A DNA stretch of 64,000 nucleotides from Poecilobothrus nobilitatus (taxonomy: Eukaryota; Arthropoda; Insecta; Diptera; Dolichopodidae): assembly GCA_947095535.1 (NCBI GenBank), contig OX352772.1, positions 45,217,445-45,281,444 of the forward strand, written 5' to 3'. Each line of letters opens with the position of its first letter. The first letter of the stretch is position 1. The notes beneath the pieces were generated by a model, which saw only the letters and a list, made by a program, of their open reading frames with translations, had not been told where the DNA came from and made no database searches. Both the position numbers and the translations under genes were made by a program. Below, piece by piece: positions 37,954 through 49,919 of this stretch.

Positions 37954-37982
37954 AAGTACTTCCGACATAGTCGGAAGTACTT
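37954..37982. other. Perfect 13-bp hairpin followed by a tandem GGAAGTACTT repeat
   Basis: AAGTACTTCCGAC (37954-37966), loop ATA, then the exact complement GTCGGAAGTACTT (37970-37982). The downstream sequence to about 38022 repeats GGAAGTACTTATGGAAAGTA twice. It lies just upstream of SINE family 1 copy c. Confidence 0.85.
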
Positions 37983-38052
37983 ATGGAAAGTACATAGGAA
38001 GTACTTATGGAAAGTATGTGCATAATATTCGTGCTGTATGTTTCATAACCGA

Positions 38053-38425
38053 TCCAGCCAATGGTGTAGTTGTTAAGACATCTGCCTTTCATATGAAAGG
38101 TCTCGGGTTCAAACCTCGGCTGCGTCATATAGATTAATAAAAAAAAATAGACATTTTTCTTATAATATATTATTGTAGAATATAATTTAATTAAAAATAA
38201 GTATATAATATGTCCTATAAATATAAGTAATGTATTGTAAAAATAATAGATGGCGTAGAAATAAAAGAAACATCTCATAAGCTTGTACAAATAGCTACAG
38301 CCGAGTAACCAACGGCTTAGTGAAATTAATAATTCACGAAATTGAAGCTTAGTCAAATATGAATAACAAATGAATTAGTGGATGCGCTATTATTACTCCT
38401 CATAGGAGGAGTGCCAAAAAAAAAA
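38053..38425 (+). repeat. tRNA-derived SINE, family 1, copy c
   Basis: The head starts TCCAGCCAATGGTGTAGTTG (box A) and contains the palindrome CCTTTCATATGAAAGG and box B-like TCGGGTTCAAACCTCGGC. The body has AATAGATGGCGTAGAAATAA, ACAGCCGAGTAACC, ACGGCTTAGTGAAATTAATA and GGAGTGCC, then ten A. A possible target duplication is ATAACCGA at 38045-38052 and 38436-38443, with 10 extra bases between the A-tail and the second copy. It is the best-preserved copy of the family. The ORFs crossing it on both strands are shadows. Confidence 0.85.
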
Positions 38426-38517
38426 TAAGTGTATTATAACCGAATTTTAATTTTCGGAGATATGCTATTTTTAGGATCTTTAAGGTACAGGGTTAAGCCT
38501 GTGCAACTCTTATTGCA

Positions 38518-38811
38518 ATTTCGGTTGAAATTTTTAAGAGGATGCATTTAGGTTTTTATTACTTCTGACTATGTTACTATACCAACAAAATATCAATTAA
38601 ATAGAGTGAGTACTCCAATCGATATGACATTAGTAAAGACCGTTTCGTTTAGTAAACGAATTGCTCTATTTTACACTTTGGCTAGATATCCCAAAGCTGT
38701 TTGTGAGATTCTTGCCCAAGTATGTGCATTGTACTCCATTTCGGTTGAATTTTTTAAGAGGAGGCATTAAGGTTTTTATTTCTTCTGAGCAGGTTACTAT
38801 ACCAACAAAAT
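38518..38811. repeat. Direct repeat of ~74 bp with 220-bp spacing, with a palindrome between
   Basis: The block running from ATTTCGGTTGAAATTTTTAA to ACTATACCAACAAAAT lies at 38518-38591 and again at 38738-38811, with a handful of changes. Between them a perfect palindrome TTCGTTTAGTAAACGAA lies at 38644-38660. It may be a tandem duplication or the two ends of a small decayed element. No coding potential. Confidence 0.75.
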
Positions 38812-39010
38812 AAAAACGTTTTTTTTTCATTTTATATAATTAAATATAGAATCAATTTGTATATTTTAGCAGAATTTAATTTGAATAATTTTATAGAATA
38901 TAATTATACGTACTTTAAAATTTTTTTTTCCAATAAAAATGTTTTTTTTTTAAAACGGTTTTAGATTAATACAAAATTCATACGTTTTAATCCTTTTAAT
39001 AAAAACTGTT

Positions 39011-39200
39011 GGGGCATCGGTGGCCTAGTGGGTAAGAGCGTATAACATACGCTGTAAACACCGAGGGAGTGTGGGTTCGAATCCCACACACGTCGTAAGA
39101 GTTATTCCCCCTTACGACAGTTGCAGCCACGCCTGAACAGGAAAAGCTGTGTGATTTCCTTTCCACATTTATGTGACAGTGAAATGCATTAAAAATAAAA
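39011..39200 (+). repeat. tRNA-derived SINE, family 2, copy a, full length with target duplication
   Basis: The 190-bp element is flanked by AAAAACTGTT at 39001-39010 and 39201-39210. The head begins GGGGCATCGGTGGCCTAGTG (box A), with GTGTGGGTTCGAATCCCACA (box B). A CGTAAGAGTTATTCCCCCTTACG-type hairpin (about 39093-39115) joins a tail with GCAGCCACGCCTGAACAGG and TTTCCTTTCCACATTTATG, ending A-rich. Related copies are at 6450-6627, 17531-17635 and 22199-22309. The exact duplication and intact boxes suggest a young insertion. The 97-aa minus-strand ORF over it is a shadow. Confidence 0.9.
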
Positions 39201-39210
39201 AAAAACTGTT

Positions 39211-41505
39211 TACTTAGATATTTCAGTTCAAAAAAAAAAAAAAAAAAACTTTTAATAATATTAATAACCTTTAAAAAAAAACAGATCATCCTATATATAA
39301 AAATTATTTTACATGATCATTATGAATTCAAATGTTCATTGATCTTTTTCATTGTCAATTTAATAAAAAACAAAAAAAAAAAGTACAAATACATATTAAA
39401 TTAACAATAATTATTATATCGTTAATCTACGTAATTAGTATTTTATTGAATCGAATCTAAAATTCATTTAATTACGCGATCATTAACCCATTAAATCAAT
39501 TATCATTTTAAATTCAATTTATTAATGTAATAAAATTTACTAAACAAAGACTTTTTTTTTCCTATATAAGAATTTGAACAAAAAAAAATAAAAAACTACA
39601 TACCTACATGCATACATAATATATATCTATAGATATATATGTACATACTTATATAAATTACAAAATAATGATAAAACTTCAAATATATTAAAAAATTGTA
39701 TATTCATTTTAACTTCAATAAAAAATACTAGAAAATTACATGATGATATCATCTTAATCGAAACAGCAACGAATTAAACTGGTAAAAAAAAAAAAAAATA
39801 ATAACAAAAAAATATTCCAGACAGTCAATGACTTCCAAAAAACAAAAAAAAAAAAAAAAACCAAACAAATAAACAAACAATCATACAAATAAAAAAATAA
39901 TGTTAACAAAAATGAAAAAAAAACACACTTTTACTATTTGCCGGTATTAAAAAAAAAAATAAAAATAAAATAAAAAGAAAAAATTGAACTCTAAAACTAA
40001 ATTTCACCCTTGTTGCAATCAAACAAACAAACAAGAAAGGAAGGCAAAGCTAAATTTTTTTACTATGTATATAACAATCAAGGTGAATCTAATTAAAATT
40101 AGCATTAAATTTTATTTTTATTTTTTTTTCTTTCAAATATTTTGACGGCAAGCTTATAAGCCCCAACCTAACAATCGAAAAATAAAAACAAAAAACAAAA
40201 AAAATACTAAACTTTACTATTACAAAAGACAGAAAAAAGTAAATAGACAGCCGCAATACGATATCAAAGATCACGACTGAAAAAATGAAAAAAAAAAAAA
40301 AAAATAAAAACAAAAGCTCTTTTTATTATTGTAATTCTTCATGTTTTTATTGCTTTTTCTTTTTTTTTTTTTTTTTTTTTTTTTTTGAAGTAAAAACAAA
40401 AAAACGTTTTGTTTTGACGGCAAAATATACGCTGCTTACATATCTCACAAACACACGCATCCATTAATACATTTCTAAATAAAAGATACCCAGCCAAGCC
40501 AGCTATTGATCAGGTACATATATTTGATTTTATTCATCATTGCCAGTTTGTAGACCAGGTGAGAATATTATTTTAGCATGGAATTGGAATAAGCATACTA
40601 TAAAGCATATAAATTAATGATCTGATGAGATTTTTTTTTTTTTTTTATATATTACTAATATAATAAACACTAACACATACACATACACAACTAATAATAT
40701 AAATTTTACTAATACACAAACATTTACTAATGTTAAAAATAGATAAATTCCTGCAAAAAAAAAATAAATAAATAAAACAAAAAAAAAAAAAACAGAAAAA
40801 AAAGGAAAGAGCAAGAAAACTAAATATGGATGAAAATGAAATATTGTGATGAGCATTGAACTGATCTGAAGATTAAGGTCAACGATCATTTTAAAATTAA
40901 ATTGAATAACTGATTATCATCAGTTTATTACAGGAAAGTGTTTAGACGAGCTTTAGATGAACAAAAAAAAAAAAAAAATATATTTTTTTTTACAACAGAA
41001 CAGAAATACAAAAAAAAAAAACTTTTTTTTTTTTTATTTAGAAATCATATATCTGTTTACTCCACCGATTATTTTTGAATTCATGAAAATTTAAATAAAG
41101 AAGTGTTTGGTTAGAAATTCATTATTCATTGTTTTAAAATGAACACAAAAGATTTCATTTTGTAGGTTTGAAAATTTAAGGTGACATTTAGGTATTTCAG
41201 TAAATGTTCTTTCTTGTTCTTTTCTTTGAAACATTTGGAAATGGGTAACATAAAAAAATTTCAAAATTATTTAATTATTTTGTTTAAAATGAAATTAATA
41301 AAGTTTTCATTATAAATATTTTAAAATCTGATTAATTTTTTTTTGTTTCGCAATTTAATTATCGTATTTCCTAAGTTTGGTGGTGTTTGTTTTTGGGTTT
41401 GTTTAGAAATATGACTAAAAAGGAAGGAATAAAAATATTTTAATAGATAACTTAAATCAATGTTACAATCCCATTGCTTATCGCTATGCTACATTCGAAA
41501 CCGGC
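39211..41505. other. Homopolymer-rich non-coding stretch
   Basis: Contains the densest A/T homopolymers of the window, including a T-run of ~26 near 40361-40386 and A-runs of 15-18 near 39785, 39845 and 40287. ORFs here are poly-K/poly-F artefacts. Confidence 0.6.
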
Positions 41506-41656
41506 CATTTTTCAAAAAACTATTTGGCATAATAACAGTTAGCATAAAAAGACTTTTAGCTTAAAGCCAGTTAACATAAATATTTTATACGACGCAAACA
41601 AGATTTTATGCGAAATATTTCCCATTAGTACAAATAAAATTTTGCTTAATGTCTTT
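41506..41656. repeat. Degenerate array of TTTGGCATAA-like motifs
   Basis: The motifs TATTTGGCATAATAACAG, AGTTAGCATAAAAAG and AGTTAACATAAAT follow one another. Similar ones (CAGTTAGCCTAAACCCATTT, ACATAAACCCATTTGGCATA) lie at about 42355-42412 on the other side of the family A copy. This is consistent with one array interrupted by that insertion. Confidence 0.55.
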
Positions 41657-42236
41657 TTAGCATATTTCCAAAAAAATTTTGAAAAAATGTGCCTATTAGT
41701 TTCACTCTGTCCTAATGTCCGTCCGTTTGTTTACAAAACTTCTACAACGTTAAAGATAGAGAAACAAATATTTTAACCATGGGTAAGTCTCATAAAAAAA
41801 TTAATGTTGTAGAACAACTTTTTCATGTAGTCCCATCCATTACCGAACTGTAGCCCCTCCAGCTTTGAAAATGTTCTATTTTTAAATGCGGATGTTTCAT
41901 GTTTTACTTAACATTTTTTAAACCTGAAAACGCCATTCGACAAAAATTGTTTTTACCTTTATAAATTAATATCAAAATTATACAATTTTTTTAAATTTAG
42001 TATATCAATTTACCGTTATGTGAAAACAAAATTTTGCATGATTTTTCGACCTTCATAACTTCCGCACGCTTTTAGATAGGGACTGACTTGAAATTTTTAG
42101 ACAAAAAAGGACTTTTGGAAGTATAAGTTTCCTCAGAAAATTTTTTTGGATCAGCCCCTGCTTAAGAGTTATTAGATCTTAAAAATTGAAAATTTGCTTT
42201 TGTCAGACACCTGTAACTTAGGCACCTGTAGAAATT
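41657..42236 (-). mobile_element. Family A element, left member of a second inverted pair
   Basis: It starts at the hairpin end (AGCATATTTCCAAAAAAATT, 41659 on) and has a disrupted GTCC tract at about 41707-41730. One module runs through CATAACTTCCGCACGC (about 42053) and ACACCTGTAACTTAGGCACC (about 42208-42227), then stops. The 5' terminal ~500 bases are missing. More diverged than the 15062 and 18684 copies. Confidence 0.7.
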
Positions 42237-42421
42237 TAAAATTATATGAAAACTATCAAATAAAATGCTATTATAATTATTATAATACAATCAAAGATTA
42301 GAAATGTTAAATTAAATGTTTAAATATTTAAAGATAGTAGAAAACGAAAGCACCACAGTTAGCCTAAACCCATTTAACAAAAAGACATTTCACATAAACC
42401 CATTTGGCATAAGGCAGAATC

Positions 42422-43078
42422 AGAATCTAAAGGCAGAATCTAAACCAACGCGCACTTTTCCAAAAGATAATACAAATTGTTTAGAATTATGAATTATTGG
42501 AGCTTTAATTTTTATGTCTTGCCAAAGAAAAATGTGTACAGGTGCCAAAGTCACAGGTATTTAAAAATAACAAATTTTCAATTTTTAAGCTCTAACAGCT
42601 CATAAACAGGGGGTGGTTGACAAAAATATTCTGAGGAAACTTATATTAATTCTAAAAGTACCTTCTTCCTCCAAAAATTAAAGCCCCTATCTAAAAGCTT
42701 GCAGAAGTTATAAAGTCAGAAAAATCATGCAAAAATTGATTTTCACTTAACGGTTTATTGTATAATTTTGATATTGACTTATAAAGGAATAAAAATTTCT
42801 GTCGAATGGTGTTTTCAGATTGAAAAAACGTTAAGTAGGACATGAGATATACGCATTTAAAAAAAAGGCTTTTTCAAAGTTTGAGAGGCTGCAGTTCCAT
42901 AAAAAGTTGTTCCACAACATTAATTTTTTTATGAGACCCATGTTAAATTTATTTCTTCTATCTTTAACGGTGTAAAAGTTTTGTAAACAGACGGACGGCC
43001 AGACGGGCAGACGGGCAGATGGAGTGAAACTAATAGGCACATTTTTTCAAAATTTTTTTAGAAATGTGCTAAAAAGTA
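42422..43078 (+). mobile_element. Family A element, right member of the second inverted pair
   Basis: A truncated 5' end keeps GCAGAATCTAAACCAACGCG and CGCACTTTTCCAAAAGA (about 42449). It jumps to TTGGAGCTTTAATTTTTATG, runs through one module, then to a GGAC/GGCAG tract at about 42988-43021 and the hairpin ending GTGCTAAAAAG. Here the 3' hairpins of the pair point outward, opposite to the pair at 15062-20471. A 70-aa minus ORF at 42831-43040 is a shadow. Confidence 0.7.
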
Positions 43079-43949
43079 TATACTCGTAAGTAAGATCTTA
43101 AATTTTATTTTTTTTTTTGCCTAAAATTCTGTAGAAGGTTTACGAACAGATAAACAGATGAACAATGTGGAATTATTAATTAATATAATCTAATTTTTCG
43201 AAATATTTCTAATGGAATAAATAGAGAAATATGACTATTCTTGAACTGGTAACTTTTGTATGAAAAAATTAGATTTGAGTTCAAGCTCATTTTTTATGCA
43301 TTTAACCCTATAACTTGGTTGCACTTGGTAGAAATTCGAGATCTATATTTAAATTGAGTTTTGATTTATTAGTTTTAGGCTCTAGTCATATATCTATAAA
43401 ATAAAATAATTTAGATATCATTGTTTGACAATTTAACTGTGATCGTATAGATACACAGTCGATTATTTTGCTAACATGAAGTTTTGGTTATAAAACAATT
43501 TACTAATCTTTATTATGCGAATGAAATGTATGAAAAATATGAACAAGAAATACAACAAAAACACCATTAAAGCAGAAAACTGAAGTTAACAGAATGGAAT
43601 AACAAAAAGAAAGAATAAATACCGAGGGAAATCGTTTAAAAAAGACACAACTAAAAGAGAATAAATCCCAGTAATTGGAAAACGTCTAAAATTAAAGATA
43701 GAAAATGTACCTATTCTTCCTTTGCTTTGATAAGTTATAAACTGTTAATATTACAGTTGAATATCGAGATTTAGATGGAATCAAACTAAACAGAAAATTG
43801 TAATATAATAAAAATGCATGTAAAGCACAAAATTAGTTAACTATCAACCTTTTTGTGAATTTTCAACTTTTGTCATTTAAAAAAAAACAATAAGTAATTA
43901 TATTGAAAAAGAATAAATTTATAATAATACAAAATTTTAACGAAATCGT
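43079..43949. other. AT-rich non-coding, nothing recognised
   Basis: No ORF or shared repeat seen. Purine-rich 43540-43700 on the plus strand. Confidence 0.55.
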
Positions 43950-44606
43950 TAGAATAATTTGTTAGAGAAATTGGGAAAAATCAAATCACACTTTTGTCAA
44001 TTTTTCACAAACAAAAATATAATGTTGGAGCTTTAATTTCTGAATATTACTTCAAAAAATTTGGACAGGTGCCCAAGGTTAAAGGGGCTTCAAAATAGAG
44101 AATTTACAGTTTTTGACCCCTTACAACTCATCCAAATTTCAATGGAGAATGACACAAAAATATTTCCTGAAATAACTCATACTGATTTTCAAAGATCTAA
44201 CTCCTCTCAACGGGGTTCAAATTTTTGCAAATAACGGTATTCTATTCGGTAACGGTTTCAGATAATGGTATATTAAAATACCGCATGGAAATGTAACTAT
44301 CGTTTGGCGTTTCCAGATTGAAAATACGCCTTATACAATCTGTGTTAAAAAAATTTAAAGATTACACGGAGTTACAGCCTTAAAATTGTATTTAAGGCTA
44401 TAACTCCGTAACGGGTAAGGGTACAGAAAAAAGTTGCTCTACAAAATTAGCTTTTTGGTTATGCCTATCCGTAGTTAAAATTTCATTGCTTTATTTCAAA
44501 CTGGGTAGAAATTTTGTAAACACCCAGACGGACGGTTGGACGGACAGATGAACAGAGTGAAACTAATAAGCACATTTTTTCAACATTTTTTGAAAATGTG
44601 CTAAAA
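43950..44606 (+). mobile_element. Family A element, second subfamily (A2)
   Basis: The blocks AATTTGTTAGAGAAATT, ATCACACTTTTGTCAATTTT, ATTACTTCAAAAAATTTGG, TTTTTGACCCCTTACA and CTGAAATAACTCATACTGA run in the same order as in 55440-56090 and differ from the main family A modules. The 3' end is family A: GGACGGACAGATGAACAGAG then a hairpin ending GTGCTAAAAAC. So the interior is shared with the 54826 copy and the end with the main family. Confidence 0.7.
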
Positions 44607-47600
44607 ACGAAAAAAGGGAAACAAATTTTGCAACAAGAAAAATAACGATTAACTCTAATATATTCATTTTTAATTTTTCTGCAAATCTATATAAAGTTTT
44701 AAATAAACCACCTATTTAACCGTTCGTTATTACACATAAGGTGTAATCCACCTCCATTAATTTAAATGTGGACTTTTATAAAAAAAAAATTACCTCATAA
44801 AATGCAATCTAAGAAGGGTCTGGGTGGATTCTCAAAAAAAATTCCTGATTAAAAAAATTTTGTAATAAACTTTTATCTTTTATATATTAGCTTTTAAAAA
44901 ACCACCACTTGCAAGAACTAGTATGAAAATTATGGATTTTGTGATAATTTAAAAAATATTTAATTTTAATTTTTTAATCCATTTTTTAATTAAATGGAGA
45001 ATTTTTGTTTTTATTATATATTTATTTATTTATTTTTTAATAAAATGAACCAATAATAAGTGTTCGAAGAGATTAAAACAGTTAGCAAATAGTTCTATGG
45101 AATTGGGAGATATATTAGTATACTAAAAGATTTTTTAAGATATCAGAGACTTAACATTATAATATGATATGTTTAATGAAATGTATGCTAAACTGAAATT
45201 ATTATGATTTTGGTCATAATGTCTTGTCATTTTCAGGATAATTTGGTCTGCTTTTATGAATATTTAAGAGATTATTTTACTAAATTCATACCCAGTAAAA
45301 ATTAAAAGAACAAGACAGATTGAAACAGAAATGGTATCACAAGAACAAAAAAAATCTATATCTCAAAAAAACTTCAAAGTTATACAATCTAATAAATTTG
45401 TTAAAACAAATATATAGGTACATCTTTCTCAATTCCATTAAAAATTATAATAATTATGAAAGGAAAAAAAAACATTTCTCTAACACTAATAAAATTTTAT
45501 AAAAAATTTAATTTAATTTACTAATAAAATTGAAATATTTTAAATATTTTCTAACCCTCTTCATTAAATTAGATAAATTAACACAACAATTTAATATTAT
45601 TTAGGTTTAGGAACAGATCCTTTATTTATTTTATTTTTTTTTTTTTTGTTTTATTTATTTTGGTTTTTATATATTTTATAACACTTTAATTTTTATATTC
45701 TTTTATATTAACTATTATCGTTTAACATACCATCTCTAATTAAAATTCAACAAGTCTTTTGTTTGTTTGATTTTTTTATACATCAGTAATAATAACACAA
45801 ACCCAATACAACACTAATGCGTCAAATTGACAAATCTGCTATCATAAACATATATTTATATAATTATATAAATCTACAGATATATAGAAGTATATATGAA
45901 TAAAATTCATTTTGGTATTATTGGCATGCAGATAAAATTTGTTTTCAAAAAATTGTTTTATTGTTTTTGATGGAAAAATTAGTACCACGAAATTATAAGT
46001 ATCTTCCGTGTATAATTATCCTGATTTTCTAAATCATATTACAAATATTATTTTCTGAATAAATATTTTGTTTGTTCAATCTATTGTTTATTAGTTCATT
46101 TTAGTTCGACAATTTTAAAAAGAATTTAGTCGAATTTATTTTTCATTAAGTAAAAAATTCTTCATTTCTTAAATGTTAACGGATTAATTTAAAATGACAC
46201 TCAAGTTTTCCTTACAATATTTTTATAAATAATGAATATTGAATACACCTACTCCAGTTTTTATAATTTAAATATACTGTAAAAGAAATTTAACTTAAAT
46301 TTATTACCTCATCTTGCTGTTCTGCAATCCAAATACTTAAACTTATATTGAATAGAGCTTTATTGATGAAAATATGGTTATAAACGCTTTGCTTCAAAAA
46401 AGATTTATCCTATTCTCTTTGTTTCAGTATTTCAGAAGTATAGTATAATAAAATTTTTGTAAATCTCATGAATAATTTTCATTTATATATTTTTTTTTTT
46501 TTATCTATTTATGTTAATATTATCTTAATAGCTCATGATCTTAACCGGCCTAGATTCATCCTCACACAAAACATTAAAATTGCATACTTTTAGGGACTTA
46601 GAAAAATATCAAGGATGAACAATATCACGGGTACAAGGTCTTCTTTACGAATTATAGGAGATTTCAAAACATTTTCTGTGTAGGTTTCAAATAATCTTAT
46701 ACTTATTAATTTCTCGGGGGTCAGGATTTCTATAGTGTCAGAAGTAATTTGGTATTTTACAAAAGATATTTTTCAAAGATTTTCCCCAACTTTAAGACTA
46801 AAATATGTGATTGAGCAGAATACAGAATGAAATTCAGTAACTAATATTCCAAATGTTGTGCACAAAAAATGCTGGTGAAGTAAAGTGGAGCTTGCTAAAT
46901 GAAATTTATTTATACAGATAGCGCGTTCAAGATAAATAATATGGACGCAATATAAATAATTTTCAGTAGTAAGAGTGTAAGTAAGTATAAGTAACAATGG
47001 TAAATTCAGGACAAAAATATTATTAGCTATGTTATATTTATATTCATTTATAACGTATCTAATAAAATTTTAAACATTGTTACCGGAATAACGGTAAAAC
47101 TCTTATATCTTGTTTTTATTATAATGCAAATATATAAAATTTTGGACTAGCTAAACATACTAATAGATACATAATATGTCGGATTAAATTGATAATAGTG
47201 AATAAATAGCTAGTATTATATGTAGCTATATAAAATAAACTTTAAATAATTTTACACTTCATTAGAAATTACATAAAAAGGATAAAATAAAATAAAGAAT
47301 ATAATCAACAACTAGAAAAAAATACACAAAAAAAAAAAAAAAAAAAATTAGTAATAGGATAATATGATGAAAAAGTGTTCATAACAAATGTTCAGTCGAT
47401 GTATTTACAAAAGAGTAAATTTTGATCTGATTGCGTCATCAAAATTGATAATTAAAAATTTTTCCAAATAAAAAGAAAATTAGCAAATTATAACAATATA
47501 ATATACAGGGATTAGATAGAAAAAAAATGTATATGGACATTTTTTCTTTTTTTTTTTTTTAAATAAGGACTGAATGATTATTAAACTAAATAAACTAAAT

Positions 47601-48754
47601 AATAATAATAATTACAGGCGGTATCATACCACTTAATGTTATCCTGAGATATTATATGTGGTGGGGTAATGATAAATTTATTAAATACCTACTAGAAAAA
47701 TATTTGTTGCAGTTTTTGTTTTTTTTGTTTTCTCTATTTTAGTTGCTGGTGTTTCTGGTATGCGTCAAATGGTTGGATGATGGTTAAAGTATTTTTTGGT
47801 TTTAGTTATATACTGTTGTTTCAACCACTATAAATATTATCAGTATATTTTTAATCAGATGAAGGGTAAAAAAATTAAATTAACTTTTATCATTATAATA
47901 TAGAAAAGATATTATATTAAAAATTATTTAATAGCTTGTAATAATAATGTTAAAAAATTATTAGAATTCCTTTTGGAACTATAACATATTTATTATCAAT
48001 ATCCGTTTATAAAATTTAGTTTAGTATTTTGTGTAAGTTATGTTTAAATAATAATAATTATAATATTATATTCTTTAAAGTCTTTAAATTTAATATTATA
48101 ATATTTATATTATATTTAGTAGATTTTAATTTATGTTTTAATTGAATATATTATATAGGTTAATAAATAAATTGAAATGTGTATACAAAAGTGATTTAAA
48201 ATGTGAATGTTTTGAATATTTGTATAATAAATTATTTCTATTTATGTTGATAAAAATATTTTGAAATTATTTTATTAATATATATTGTTTATTTGAAATA
48301 TTTAAATAAAATTAATTGATTTTAATTATTCGAAACATGAAAATATTAGAAAAAAAAAATAGTATAACAGGAAATCTAATAATAAATATTATTCAGACAG
48401 TATCATATATATTTTGGTTTCTTAGATATTTCACGTATTGAATCAGTCCAAAAAAGTTCTTCGTTTCAATTTATATAACCTTGATGGTGTTGATCCGATA
48501 CATCTTCCTTCATATGAAACTATAGACTTTCTTTAAATAATTTGAACTTCATTCTATTGGCGGACATCAAATTCTTTCAGCTGATTGCTCGTCTGATTGA
48601 ATGTCTGAGATTAACTCAAAATTTGAGCTCTTTGATATTAACGTTAACATATTAAAACCTTCACTAGCTCAGTCTTCACATTTGTGAAGATTTAAAATTT
48701 CAAATAACCATAATTCTGGCATTTTTCTACTCTGGATTTCGAAAAAACTAATTT
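44607..48754. other. AT-rich non-coding, no gene seen
   Basis: ORFs at 45320-45502 and 46773-46997 lack domains. The 46520-46760 and 48420-48660 stretches are of higher complexity but give only broken frames that I cannot identify. Confidence 0.5.
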
Positions 48755-49596
48755 TTAGCACATTTCCAAAAAAATTTTGAAAAAATGTTCTTATTAGTTT
48801 CACTATGTCCGTCCGTCCGTCTGTTTACAAAACTTCTACACCGTTAAAGATAGAGAAAAAATTTTTTTAAACACCTGTAACTTAGGAACCTGTATACATT
48901 TTACTTCGGCAAGATATAAAAATTAAAACTACAGTAATATATTTTTGCGTGTGTTAAAGGTTTATTTTGGTTGCATTGGGTTCCAAAGTTGCAGCTCTTC
49001 AAAATTGCGGAAATGCCCCATCTTCAGATGTATATATCTCAGGCTCTGCGTAATAGTTTTGCAATCTAAAACCGCCAGAAGATCGAAAATTTTATTATCT
49101 ACAAGAATATTAGGTAATATTTTGTAATTTACTATTTAAATTTACCGTTATGTGAAAACCACATTTTGTATGAAATTTCTTTATTTATAAGTCCAGCATG
49201 CCTTTAGATAGGAACCTGAAATTTGGAGTCCTGAAAAAACTTTTAGAATTAGTATAAGTTTCCTCAGAAATTTTTTTACGAGTTAGTACGTCTCAAAAAT
49301 TGAAAATTTGCTATTTTTAGACACCTGTAACTTAGGCACTTGTAAAAATTTTTCTTCGGTAAAACATGAACATGAAAGGTTCAATAATATATTTTTACGT
49401 GTGTTAACGGTTTTTCTGAGTTATATAGGATTCTGAACTTACGGCTCCTCAAAATTTCAAAAAAGTCTTATTTTCACGTTTTTTCTTATTACATGAAATT
49501 TTCAAATTTTTGTGCAAGTCACAATTCTAAACAGTTTGTATTGGAGTTTTGGCAATGTGCGCTTTTAAAAACCGTTGGTTTACCTTGTTTACTTTT
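48755..49596 (-). mobile_element. Family A element with internal deletion
   Basis: The hairpin end is at 48757-48790, with (GTCC)3 at about 48807-48820. After GATAGAGAAAAAAT (about 48862) the sequence jumps directly to ACACCTGTAACTTAGGAACC (48871), so the ~430 bp present here in the 18684 copy are deleted. About one and a half modules remain. The 5' end reads GCGCTTTTAAAAACCGTTGG then TTTACCTTGTTT (about 49559-49591), lacking the GAATGT of other copies. The 60-aa and 83-aa plus ORFs are shadows. Confidence 0.75.
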
Positions 49597-49919
49597 TTTT
49601 TTAAAATGCAAAACAAAATTTGGAGAAGGGTGTCATCCCAGGCTAATTTTTCGAGAATTTGTCGATTTTTGGGCATGGTCACTCAGTCTTTACATTTGTA
49701 AAGATCATACATTTTGTATAGGAATTTTTAAAAAATTCTCATAAATTTAATAAAACAGTAAAAATAATTTACCAATGACCTAATGCAGCTAGATTTTAAA
49801 ATAATATAGGTTAAATAGAAAATAAAATACTCATAAAACAAAAAGCATTTTTAGCAAAAATAACCTTTAAATATTTAAATTAAAAAAATTAAATTTTAAA
49901 TTAATTAAATTTTATATTT

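Noticed and set aside
39011..39083. tRNA gene with good A and B boxes
   Set aside because: It is the head of a dispersed SINE with tail and target duplication; other copies show the same unit.
40285..40467. Lysine/phenylalanine homopolymer ORF
   Set aside because: Product of A- and T-runs.
48420..48660. Higher-complexity stretch with broken minus-strand frames
   Set aside because: No identifiable protein; cannot be told from chance.
48945..49744. 60-aa and 83-aa plus-strand ORFs
   Set aside because: Antisense shadows of a family A repeat; not open in the other copies.
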